From Stereocaulon alpinum (taxonomy: Eukaryota > Ascomycota > Lecanoromycetes > Lecanorales > Stereocaulaceae): a stretch of 64,000 nt of DNA. Location of the stretch: contig JAEUBA010000042.1 in the NCBI GenBank assembly GCA_018257865.1, positions 124,001 to 188,000 on the forward strand, read 5' to 3'. The notes beneath the pieces were generated by a model. That model ran no database searches. It worked only from the letters and a program-made list of their open reading frames with translations, and was not told where the DNA came from. The first letter of the stretch is position 1, and every line of letters begins with the position of its first letter. Shown here piece by piece: positions 35,575 through 45,731 of the stretch. Both the position numbers and the translations under genes were made by a program.

Positions 35575-38103
35575 ATGCTAGATCCTCTCACTGCTGTGAC
35601 TCTAGCCAGCAGTGTCGTCCAGTTCATCGACTTCGCGACTAAACTATGCGAGCGAATCGACGAGCTCTCCACGGCAGCAGGTGAAGCACCTGGAAAGAGT
35701 GGACAGACAAAGGACTGACTGTCGATCGTTGTGGAAACAATCGATGCTCTTGACAAGGACACCTTGGCTGCTGTGGATCACGAGAAGAAGACAATAGAAA
35801 GCTGTAAAGCCCACGTGAAAGAGTTGTACCAAGTCCTGGACAAATTTAGTGTCCCAGAGCCCAAAAATTCGTGATGGCAGCATGGTGTTGCGAAGCTCGA
35901 TAGATCTTTGAAAGCTTTCAAGTCGCTTCGAGCAGATGACAAGATCGAAGGACTTGAGAAGAGCTTGGGAAGATTACTAGTGCTTGTCAATTTGCAGCGG
36001 CAAGGGCAAATTGTGTCAGATGTGTGAGTACCACTCATTGTGTGGCCTATCTTTCTCTTGTATATGGCAGTGTCCCTGCAAGGCGCGAATCTACGAACCT
36101 TCGCAGACCTCCAGACAGAAGCAAGTTCTTCCCCTTCAAGGAGGAAATTGTTGTCTGCTTGAGTGGAAGCTGACTTGGTTGAGTACAGACACAAAGTTGA
36201 CAAGACTGGTGGGGACATACTGAGCGAGCTGAAAGACCTTCGCCTTGACCTTGAGTTGAAGCCTACTCTGCCATTGAATACTCCAGTGTGTGTCCTTCCA
36301 TTCGTTAGGAATCCCAATTTTGTGGGGAGGGAGGAGCTGCTGAGCGATATTGACCGGAAGTTTACCTCCGGACAGCCGAGAGTTGCGCTGTGTGGGTTAG
36401 GGGGCGTAGGGAAGTCACAAATCGCCCTCGAGTATGCATTCCGTGTCCGGACGAATTCACCCCAGACCTCAATCTTTTGGATCTATGCAAATAGTGTCCT
36501 ACATTTTGGGGAAGCCTACAGCAAGATTGCTGCCTCATGCAACCTGCCGGGTCGAGACGAGCCACAGAGAAATGTGATTCAACTTGTCAAAGACTGGTTG
36601 GAACTCAAATATCCGTTCAAATGGCTAATGATCCTTGGCAATGTTGATAGCATCGAAGCCTTTTGTACCCAAGATGTGTACGGCAAGCCACTGATAGACT
36701 ACATACCCCAAAGTGCGACGGGGTCAGTATTGTTCACCTCAAGGAACCGCGATGTTGGGGTGGACCTCACATATGACCGTGAACCCATCATGATCCCTTC
36801 CATGGATGCGAAGGAAGCACACCAATTGTTCGGCAAGGAGCTAGTGAATCTTAGTACCACACAAGAACGCCGGGACTCACTCAACGAACTTGACTGTCTA
36901 CCTCTTGCAGTAACACAAGCTGTAGCATACATGACGAAGAGGCGCAAGACAGTTCGGCAGTATCTCGCACTTTTCCGGCAAACAGATTCTATCAAGATAC
37001 GACTGCTCAGGCATTCTTTCAATGACCATGGGAGGGAAGCAAGGCAAATGGAGTCTCTAACAGCAACCTTCATGGTTACTTTTGAGTATTTGAAGGCCGA
37101 GCACTCAAATGCTGCACGTCTGCTTTCCATGATGAGTTTTTTGGATCGCCAACGCATTGGCGGATATTTGTTGCACCCTACTGACGAGGAGGATCTAATG
37201 GATGTCGAAGAGTCAATTGATGTGTTGATGGCTTTCTCTTTTCTAGCAAGAGACGAAAGTCAATGTGATCGCTTTTGCCAGCATGATTTAGACAGCTCAT
37301 TCTTTAGTATGCATCGTCTAGTCCAATTAGCGACTAAAGCATGGATTGTGCAGGAAGAACGGGAGGGAGGCGAGATGTTCGCATTGCAAATGCTGCATAT
37401 AATGGCGCAGCGAGCTGTCTCAATCGAACACGACAACGTCCTTTGCGAACATCTGCGTGAGGCCGTAGAAAATGACGCAACGCACCTTCGTGGACTTTTG
37501 AACATCCGGTTCGTCAGCCTTTCGACAGAAACGCAGCTGTCGCAGGCATCGCTACACATATTATGTGTATGTCATGATTACCGAGACGACATCGTATCAG
37601 CAAGACATCATGCAGCAGAAGCCCTCGACATCCGTAGACGGATCCTTGGCCTAGATCATCCTGATAGCTGTTGCTCTCTTGCCTGGTTAGCTCGCTGCAC
37701 TCATGGTTCTTTGGGCAAGGACGGAGATGACCGATGGGGAGAAAGGGACACGGAGGCTGCGAGACTCTTCAGGCAAGCGTTAGATGGCTTCTACAGGTCT
37801 GCGGAGGTGAAACATGTACGCACAGCTTGTTGCGCCTTGATGTACTTGGAATTGGTGACAGCCAGGTGTGCCACAAGAGACAGTGAGGCGAGTGAACTAT
37901 TCCAAGAAATTCTTGGCAGGCTGGATCAACTGCGTGATTGTGTGGAAGAGAGCTATGCGTGGCATCAATTTTTAAGCGGCTGCTGTTATATGAAACCGCT
38001 GCCTCGAGGCCAAGACTATCCAAGAGTCAAAGCGATGCGAAGATTCATCTTTGGATTGTTGGATCGTCTCGAGACATCTTTCCAGCGGAAAATTATTGGC
38101 TGA
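35575..38103 (+). pseudogene. NLR-like (STAND, NB-ARC) gene broken by in-frame stops
   Basis: Remnant of a fungal NOD-like receptor, a family tied to non-self recognition and regulated cell death. An ATG at 35575 opens an N-terminal domain typical of fungal STAND proteins (LDPLTAVTLASSVVQFIDF). TGA interrupts it at 35716-35718 and again at 35872-35874, with the same frame coding on both sides. A possible intron lies near 36024-36079; beyond it the frame is not cleanly closed. From about 36170 a long frame runs to 38103. It has FVGREELL, Walker A GLGGVGKSQIALEYA near 36395, and a kinase-2 strand reading WLMILGNVD, where family members usually carry D at the G position. LPLAVTQAVAYM follows, then a winged-helix-like segment and a helical, TPR-like C-terminus (ALDIRRRILGLDHPDS). 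The NB-ARC half might still be made from an internal start. I call the locus a pseudogene on the two stops. Confidence 0.75.
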
Positions 38104-38687
38104 CTGCGGTGGACTTTTGCGGTGTAGTAGGAGCAGTTGAGCTGGGGCGAGAGAACAAGGTAGGCGCGTGTACACACACCTATAACGAAATTGAATAGCT
38201 CTAGACGAAAGGTATATTATGAATGACTTTTGGGAGTATTAAAACTAAGCTTCTCGGAGGTGTTGTCCGTGCCATTTGCTTGTGTCTGTCTGTTGCGAGA
38301 CGCGGTCTTGTTCTTCCTCTACTAATGAATAGATCTATTTGTTGTGGATACAGCTTTGAGCAAGATGTGACATCAATTCACGTACTATCACGTATTAAAC
38401 AACCCAAGCGCGTTTGGTATCGGTAAGAGAACAGTTGCCGAGGTTGAATCGATATCGGTGGGTATAACATAAGGCTATAGCTGAACGGGTTAGACCTAGA
38501 ACCTCCTTATCTACCGAGGTTTCAACTTGGCCATCAAGGCTAGCTTCAGTCCTCTATCACTTATAAGGGGCTATATTAATTGCTCTAGACATCGCAGAAA
38601 ACCCTTTTCGAGCATAGAGTGCAGATTAACCAGTCAAATAGTACGGGATATAGTTATTGAGTGCTGATAGCACAGTACTAAGATTGG

Positions 38688-38699
38688 TAATACTAGACT
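38688..38699 (-). repeat. 12-bp inverted repeat, right copy
   Basis: Reverse complement of the 12-mer at 34753-34764. It is placed just beyond the 3' end of the NLR-like gene, in AT-rich sequence. It may be a decayed terminal repeat; the match is short. Confidence 0.35.
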
Positions 38700-39149
38700 G
38701 TGGCGGTAGCCGTTTGTGCTTCTTTATTATATTACAAAGCACACCACGATAGGGGGTAATAGTTAGAGGTAAGGAGGAGCGAGTGGTGCTGCGTGAGTAG
38801 GCAGAAAATAAGAGATACGCTGTGGTTGGTAGTGTGAAAGCGAAAGGTATTATTATGCTGTAGGACTAGGAAATAGGGCCGTCACCAGCTCAAGATCCGC
38901 CAGACACACGCTAAGCGCAGCCTGTCAATCCCATCAACCATGCAAACTACTAGTCTCGGGATCCTATATTCGGCGCATCTCCTACTCCTGAGATGCTCAA
39001 TTTTACGTATCACTATGGGTTCTTGCCGTCCGACTTGCCTATTCCTTGCTTTTCCGGCAATTCTTTTGGCGCAAGGCTTACTCCTGAGAACCGTATTCAT
39101 ACACACTTGTCTGGGTTACTGCCGCTCAACAAGTCAACCTAGAGCTCGT

Positions 39150-39340
39150 GTTTCATGATATTTGCCAAGTTCTCAACTCTGATATTCCTGTTCGACACTA
39201 TCTGACGCTCTGGTTTCACGATTTCTGCCCAGTTCTTGACTCTGGTCTTGCCTACTCGACGCTGTTTGACGCTCCTGTGTTGCGATCTCTACTTAGTTCT
39301 CGACTCTCATATTGCCTGTTCAACGCTGTCTGGCGCTCCT
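39150..39340. repeat. Tandem minisatellite, three units of about 64 bp
   Basis: Three diverged head-to-tail units at 39150-39212, 39213-39276 and 39277-39340. Each has the order GTTTCA(C/T)GAT or its variant, then AGTTCT-GACTCT, then TTCGACRCT-like, ending TGACGCTC(CT). A fourth unit may begin and fade after 39341. The open frame across it is a by-product of the repeat. Confidence 0.75.
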
Positions 39341-40011
39341 GAATTTGCGTTTTTAACCCGCTACTGACTCCGATGTCCATCTGAGAACGTACTTTTTGGG
39401 GTCAACATCTTCTAATGAACCCATTCGTTACTGCTCGAACATGTATATTGGTACGATCACTACTTCTAAAAGTTTCTTGATCTCTACTTCATGCTTCCAA
39501 AAAGTCCCCTGTACGTCAAATCCCAAATTGAGACGTTTTCTCAGGCAATAACAATGTTCTCAGATCTTGTCTTGTACCCTGTTCCTCGATTTATAAAAGT
39601 CCTGGTGTGGCTCTTGTTCAACTCAAGTCTCATCAGAAACGCCATGGATATTTGACCAGCAAAGTAATATACCACAAAAATATCTACTTACGCAGAGTCC
39701 CGAATCCGACGTTCTGTATAATACCAACCACGCTGTGAACTCGTTGTTTTACAGACCAAAGCTCCAATCTAGGACTCAGCTGGCGTATCTGCGACGCGTA
39801 AGAGATCACTGCCTTGCTAAAGACCAGTCTTTGGCGCGGATGCCGTGTTGCTTCTAAGATGCAAAGTGATCTACCATGACGTTTATTGTGAGGTATCATA
39901 CTTCGCCGTAATGAACACATTGTCTCTCAGTTCTAATTGCCGACAACGATGACTTGTATGGAAGACTAGCAAGGGATGAATTGGACAGTGATCTGAGCGT
40001 TTAGTGGAGCT

Positions 40012-42216
40012 CTAAACCGAGGCCACCATCTGCCCCGCCAATGCGTACCCAGCCACAATCTCTGCCTCCGCCTCCGCCTTCTTCCGTTTTGCAGCATCAA
40101 TAACCCTTACGGATCTTGCATCTCTTGTCCCATCCGGTCTCAAGAGATAGCCTTCAGTGTCCCTGGGCCCTTTTATGGGCCGGTGGACTCTTTTTTCCCT
40201 GTTCGAAGAATATCGTTTTGAGCGGCCGTCAATGTTGCCGTTCGTTTTCATGAGAAGCCCTTCTTCGTTTCTGATAGCAGAGGGTGATGGTCGAGCGTTG
40301 GCTTCCTCGAATGAAGGAACAGGCGCTGGACTCGATATCGAATTGGAAGTCGTTTCACCGAAAGCGGTGGTTTTGCGACGCTTGGAGCGGTTATTTTCGG
40401 TACTGATCCCAGTGCCATTTCCTTGTAGGCCCTGGTCCCCAAGTCTTTCCGAGCCTGGAGCAGTCAGAGACGCTGAAACACTGATGCGGCGGTGGACTTG
40501 TGTGTTGGTGTCAGAAACCATCTGGGCTTGGGGTGCTGGCATCTGATGCTGAGGTGGGGACGGATACTGAGGTTGAGGCTGGACACCAACGACTGGTTCA
40601 CCCTCCGACATATCGCCGGTCACAATTGTTGGATCGTTTGTGAGTTGCGTAGCATCTGCAGTGACGGTCGCCCTTGGAAAGCTTCCATGATTGTTGTTGA
40701 TAGTACTTTGCTGCGTGTCAGACAACCTTGGATCTATGGGGGTATACGGTGCGCGAGGTGGTGGCATCTCAGCCGTGCTATTCCATGGTATGCGATAGTT
40801 CTCGCCGTTAGCATTGCCGCGAGTTGTGTCCATCTGCGCTTCACGAATTGAAGGTTGAGAGTCCTCGTAAGTCTCATAATGTCCATTCATGTCATCAGAT
40901 TCGTCAGGGAACTGAAACTCATTCCGTAACGGATGTCCTCCTGGGGGCATTTCAGAGAACGCTTGTGATGTATCTCTAAAGTCAGGATCTCGGCTAGTCA
41001 GAAATGTTTCTCGGAAAAGTCCTGTGTGATTGCGTGGCGTCGGCTGAGGCGATGCTTTTACTCCTGGCACTGGAGTCGAGAACCGTATGGGGTTCTGCGG
41101 ATGCTCTGCCGCGGCGACGGATATCCTATTCCTTAGCTTGTCTTCCTCTAAGCGCTTCACGCGCTGCTGCATCATCTTAATGTCGAATTTCAGACCCTCG
41201 ACCTCACTGTATCCTTTGCTGAACTTCGAGACATTTTCAGTCAGGATGTCAATTTCCTCAGCAAAGATCTGTGGCTGTGCAAAAGTCCCTGGTTGTCTGT
41301 TTTCAAGATCCCTAATGGAGCCTCTGATGAAGTTCATATCTCCCTGTAGATTCGATAGTATCTCGAGGATACGATCGATATCCTTTCGCTGACTTTCAAA
41401 CTCCAGTACTGGATCAAATGATTCTTCTTGTGGCCTAGTATCGATCGTCTTGCGCCGACTTTCGATTTCTGACTTTGGGTCAAAAGCAGGCTCGATCATC
41501 TCAACCTCTTCAGAATCGCTGATGACATTAAGTGGATCCTTCGAATCGCCCGAAGAAGGATCAGGCCTTGAGTCAGTCGACAGTCGAGTATTTGAAGGAA
41601 TCGAAGTAGCGGCTGGAGTCGACCGTGCTTCAATCGACGACTTAATAGCGCTCGAGGGCATTGAAGATGCGGCTGAAGTAGGTCGTTGTCTTTGCTTGAT
41701 GTTGGGCTCGACAATGATGGAGGTGGCAATAGATTTTAAGGTCATTTTGGTCAGCTTGAGAAAGCTTCGATTACTAGAACCCAACGTAAGAAGATGAGAC
41801 GCACAGCTTGTAATGAAGGCAGGCCCAAACATTGTGATAGGCGCCCTTTCACGAAGATGCAGATGCAGACGCAGGGTAGGGGCTTGTATGGAATAGCCCC
41901 CTAGTTCCCAGATGTTGTGCGATAAAAAGGCCACTTACACATTCGCTTTCTTCTCCCGTGGCCCATCAACACATTTGATTCCTATCCCTGTCTTGCATTT
42001 GGTACATCTTAACGGCTGCACGAAACATCCCTCCAGTTCCGAGTCTTTCGATCCTGGCCGCTTTGGCTCTACAAGCTCTAGTCCTGGAAGGGAGAAGTAC
42101 GCAACATTGACATATGTAGAGTAAGAAGATGATATCTCAGTCCACTCATTTGAAGATATGCAGAGCACATTGCTGCAAATCTTGCAGCTGCAACTTATGA
42201 TTTCTGGAGTTGCCAT
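40012..42216 (-). CDS. Mis18/Yippee-type zinc-binding domain protein with coiled coil and long disordered tail
   Basis: Predicted 676 residues from two exons, 41939-42216 and 40012-41764. Exon 1 holds a Mis18/Yippee-like zinc domain: CSCKIC near the N-terminus and CTKC about 60 residues later, with TYVNVAYFSLPGLELVEPKR and DSELEGCFVQPLRC between. The join rebuilds KANVFLKLTKMTLKS, as expected at the end of such a domain. A Ser/Thr-rich linker, a coiled coil (about residues 240-290, MMQQRVKRLEEDKLR) and a long disordered region follow. Mis18 proteins help load the centromeric histone CENP-A; other Yippee-fold proteins have different jobs, so a kinetochore role is inference. The intron (174 nt) is long for this window and another acceptor is possible. 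ATG at 42216 is chosen because the codon further upstream is TTG. Confidence 0.72.
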
Positions 42217-42594
42217 TACCTCGACGCGTTCTGTCAATACGTGTCAGCGGCGAACACGCGATAAAAGAGGATACTCTAGAGGTACATGGGATATTGCTCG
42301 TGTATCAATGATCGTTGATCTGCACGCTATGCTCGAAAAGGGTTTCCTGCGGTGTCTAGAGTAAGTAGGATAGCCCGCATGTGTGATGAACGATTGAAGG
42401 AAGGTAGCCCTGACGGCCAAATCAAAAGCGCCCGTCGGCACGAACGGGAGCTTCTTGAGTCTAACCTATTGAGTCATAGTCTTATGATATACCCACAAGG
42501 CGTTGTTTCGATGTGAGAATCATGGATGCGGCCAAGAAGAAGGTAGAGGCTGCGCAGACATCGCATGCATAATTTCATTACACATTGATACAAT

Positions 42595-43088
42595 CTAATG
42601 GCCAACTATCTCCAACCTCGCGTCCCTCAAGCAGACCTCGATTTCTGCATTTTCTACCGGTATTCTGTACCAAACAGCATATCTCAGGGCCCCGGGCTCC
42701 AATTCCCGCATATTGGTACCATCAGAGGGCTCGGTACCCAAGATTTCCACCCCCAACCGCTCGTGAAGCTTGTTTACTCCCTTGACCAGCGCTTTCCAGA
42801 CCGGATTGCCCATTAGAATCTTTCCGGTGGTAAGGAATTGAGCTAGGAGCTAGTGTAATTGTTAGTAAATCCATGTATTAGCGTAATTTTCGTAACATAC
42901 CATGATTGCTTTCCAAATCCATGTACAATGATCATTTGGGATTCTCGTTGGACATGGGAAATAATGTCGAAAGTGAGAGGACAGTGAGATCTAAGTGATA
43001 GTAATCTTAATGTCAATTTAATCTTCTATATACTAGGATCATACAGGGGATTCGTGACTGTATTTGTAGCCTCTGGGTTTTCCATCAT
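42595..43088 (-). CDS. Small spliced gene or gene remnant, model not closed
   Basis: Unrecognised family. The last exon 42595-42849 reads cleanly (LLAQFLTTGKILMGNPVWKA and ILGTEPSDGTNMRELEPGAL). It is preceded by a convincing 51-nt intron (42850-42900) with GTATGT donor, a perfect TACTAAC branch site and TAG acceptor. An upstream 90-nt exon (42901-42990) and a second intron (42991-43044) can be drawn to an ATG at 43088. However, the start exon leaves the frame out of phase with the last exon. Either the true start lies elsewhere or an indel has broken the gene. No domain is recognised. Confidence 0.4.
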
Positions 43089-43250
43089 GCTCGAAAATCA
43101 GACTACAATCTAGCTAACTTTCGCCATCGACTATTTTCAGTGAGCTTGTTTCAGGCTCCCCTTGCAGCCGTAACGAATCAGAATCTCGAGGTTATTTGGT
43201 GCGCCGACGAGCACTGAAGTAGCCTCAAGTATCATGACCGAGTTTCGAGT

Positions 43251-43266
43251 GCCAAGATATGCCAGG
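43251..43266 (+). promoter_or_regulatory. Two putative PacC sites upstream of palC
   Basis: GCCAAG at 43251-43256 and GCCAGG at 43261-43266 both fit the PacC consensus GCCARG. They lie 63 and 53 bases before the palC start codon. PacC is the transcription factor that the Pal pathway activates, so feedback control is plausible but unproven. Confidence 0.4.
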
Positions 43267-43313
43267 CTAGCACTGCGGCCCTCCATTGCCCCACATCTCC
43301 CCTACACACCATC

Positions 43314-44798
43314 ATGCCTTTCGCATTTTCACTACCAACGACCGCGAGCCTGTCATTCTCCGATTATTCAAGCAGCAACACCCATCCTTCCCTGCCCTTA
43401 ACGGCCACGACCTATCGCAGCGTGCTCCGCAATGTGCTGAAGAAACACAAGCGTCTGCCACCCCAAATTAAAGCTTCCAATCTTAGCACAGTACTCTCGG
43501 CCGTAAGCAACTATGTTCCGTATCTTCTGACATTAGATGCTGCCTTGAGTGGCAAACCGACCAGTGGAGAAGAGGTGGATCTGGAGCTCAGGGGCGAGAT
43601 TGAAATAGAATGGCGGACTACTCTGACGGCCAGTATGCCTGGACGAGAAGCACCTCGTGTCAAGGGCAAAGGATTGGACTACGAGATATTATTCGCCCTA
43701 CACACTCTCGCCTGCATCTGCACACTACAAGCACGAGCCCAACTCCTCACCCTCTACGCCGCCACAACGCCCACCATCGAGCAAAGAGTCGCAATAATCC
43801 AAACAGCAACGAAACATCTCCTCCAAGCGAACTCTCTCCACACCTACCTCTCCGCCCGCTCAGCTGAAACAGACGCCTCCTCCGCAACCATCGAAACCCT
43901 ATCTCAAACTCAAGCCGGGCTTGCAGCACTCGCCCTCGCTGAAGCCACAATCCTCTTCGTTCTGAAAGATGACCCGTACCCGGCCGTTGTTGCGCAGGAG
44001 CGGAATAAGAACGATAAAGATTGGATGATCAAACCACCGGAAATACCGAAGGTGCGAGCACACCTCTTCGCTCGGGCATGTTTAGGGGCTGCAGAACATG
44101 CTGGTAAGGCTGAGGCGCTGCTGAATGGGTCCGGTCGCGTCGACGAAGCTCTAATTAGATACATCAACAATTTGAAGAGAACATCAAGCGCGAAGGCGTG
44201 CAGGTTCTTGGGTATTGATGCTGAGCTGGGTGGGGAGACGGGTACTGGGATCGCGTGGTTGGTGGGTGGGAAAAAGCAGCTGGGGTTTGCAGGTGCCAGG
44301 GAGGAAGGGTCGAAGATGAGAGGCTTGGCCAAGTTCAAGAAGGATTGGACGGAGAGAAGGGAAGATAAGAAGGTTGAGAAAGGTGGGGAGTGGGGCAGTG
44401 ATGCGGGGCGGTTGGAGGAATCAAGGGTCATTGAGATGTTGGAGGCGAAGTGGAACAAGCTGAATGACACTGTGCGTTCTGCGTGCAAGTAACGCCAATC
44501 GCAATACACGTTGACGCGTTGGCAGATTAATACCCAATTGATACCCCCTTCGGAGCCCCTTGTCGCCAACATGCCTTCTGGCAGGGAGGTTCACCTGACG
44601 AAGCCGTACCAGCCCCCAAAGCTCGACGACGATACACTAGCCCGCATGCGGGTCCCTGCAGACGTTGCAAATGCGGAGAGGATGGCGGGAGACGACGATA
44701 GTAGTAGCAATGATGAGGACGACAAGGGGCAAAGCAGCCTTAGCGGAGCTTTTCCCGGATCATCTGTGAGCGCCTCTCACGACAACTCGTACTATTAG
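43314..44798 (+). CDS. palC: pH-response regulator PalC (BRO1 domain)
   Basis: BRO1-like component of the fungal ambient-pH (Pal/Rim) pathway. PalC binds ESCRT-III at cortical sites and helps recruit the machinery that cleaves PacC. Two exons, 43314-44471 and 44526-44798, give 476 residues. The 54-nt intron joins NKLNDT to INTQLIPPSEPLVANMPSGR, the expected PalC C-terminal segment. The BRO1-like helical domain covers most of exon 1 (YRSVLRNVLKKHKRLPPQIK, GKGLDYEILFALHTLACICT, QARAQLLTLYA). Next comes AHLFARACLGAAEHAGKAEA. The tail is acidic, Ser/Asp-rich (DDDSSSNDEDD), as in other PalC proteins. The start codon is the first ATG with a conserved PFAFSLPTT-type N-terminus. Two GCCARG motifs lie just upstream. 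Confidence 0.93.
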
Positions 44799-45000
44799 TA
44801 TGTGTATGTGAAGAGCCACCTCTGGGCACTGCAGTAAGCTTTCGGTATCTGGAGGCCTGCGTAATGATACAATATGCCATCATGAGCCACGGATTTCCAT
44901 CGTAGCCCTGTATGAACGCCGAAGTACATGCACAGTCATCTCCACATGGCATGAGCCTCTCCCTCCTTCCATAGCTCCAGCTCCCTCAGTCGGCAACTCT

Positions 45001-45379
45001 CTATTCCTTGGGCACGTAATTTTGCTGAGCGCCTAGATACCCATTAACCCTCGCATCCTTCAGCGCCACAAAGTATCGTTCTGCCGCCGAGTCAATTCAT
45101 CTTCTCTTCATCTGGCTCGCATTCAATGGCCGCGCCTCGGGATTTAGCCATACCTCTCAATGCCCCACACTTCTCCAAATGATTCACGCCCTCCCTGTAA
45201 TAGCACTTCCCCAACTCATCCCGTATCAGTCTCGCCATCATACTCTTGATCCATTGCTCTCGTATGATAGCATCTTGAGCTGCTTTCAGGGCCGCGGTGT
45301 CATCGTAGTCGACGCCGTCGAAAGTTGGGGGGACTTTGGGCTTCTTGGCGAGGAACATGGCGGACTCGGGGGTCGGCAT
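45001..45379 (-). CDS. Mitochondrial complex I subunit, NDUFB10/NUO-12 type
   Basis: Accessory subunit of NADH:ubiquinone oxidoreductase in the membrane arm, 101 residues. Two exons, 45154-45379 and 45001-45080, are separated by a 73-nt intron. Without the splice the frame would end in an unrelated acidic tail. With it the product reads KCGALRERYFVALKDARVNG and ends LGAQQNYVPKE, which fits the family. The N-terminus MPTPESAMFLAKKPKVPPTF and the block DAIIREQWIKSMMARLIRDE are family-like, as are the cysteines in GKCYYREGVNHLEKCG. There is no classical presequence, as expected for this subunit. It is divergent to PEX5 with about 350 bases between. Confidence 0.88.
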
Positions 45380-45731
45380 TATGGATTTGGGCGATGATTG
45401 CGAGCGAAGAGAGGGTGACGGGAGAGTGAAGTCGATTATTGGAGACCACAGGCGCTGGTCGTTGCGAGTTGAGTTCTAGAAAAGAGCTTTGGGATCATGT
45501 CCCCAAGTTTAGTTGATGGAGTGACATGGGTGCGGCTTTACTAAGCTTCGGGTGGGCTTATTAATGACGCTGTTTGCTTGCGTGAACGCTGCCGAGGCTA
45601 ATTGCCCTCGTTCATGGGCCTACCTTACACCATTTCCGTCTTGAGCAGCATTTCTCTCTTGTGAACATTTGTGATTGCTCTTTCCTGCGCATCTCGAACC
45701 CTCACACGTTGCCCTTGCACTCGAATACATT
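45380..45731. promoter_or_regulatory. Compact divergent promoter, complex I subunit / PEX5
   Basis: 352 bases separate the two start codons, so a respiratory-chain gene and the peroxisomal import receptor share one short control region. One ATTGG (inverted CCAAT) lies at 45438-45442. Coordinated control is only suggested by the arrangement. Confidence 0.4.

Larger units (their letters stand above)
38104..40011. other. AT-rich right flank of the NLR island with minisatellite
   Basis: No intact gene. 38190-38880 is AT-rich and TA-rich with no open frame longer than about 70 codons, similar in texture to the left flank. 39150-39340 is a tandem repeat listed separately. The rest up to the Mis18-like gene shows nothing I can name. 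Confidence 0.45.

Noticed and set aside
38940..39158. Short open frame with a hydrophobic stretch before the minisatellite
   Set aside because: Open on both strands, no homology recognised and no start context or splice support; treated as noncoding.
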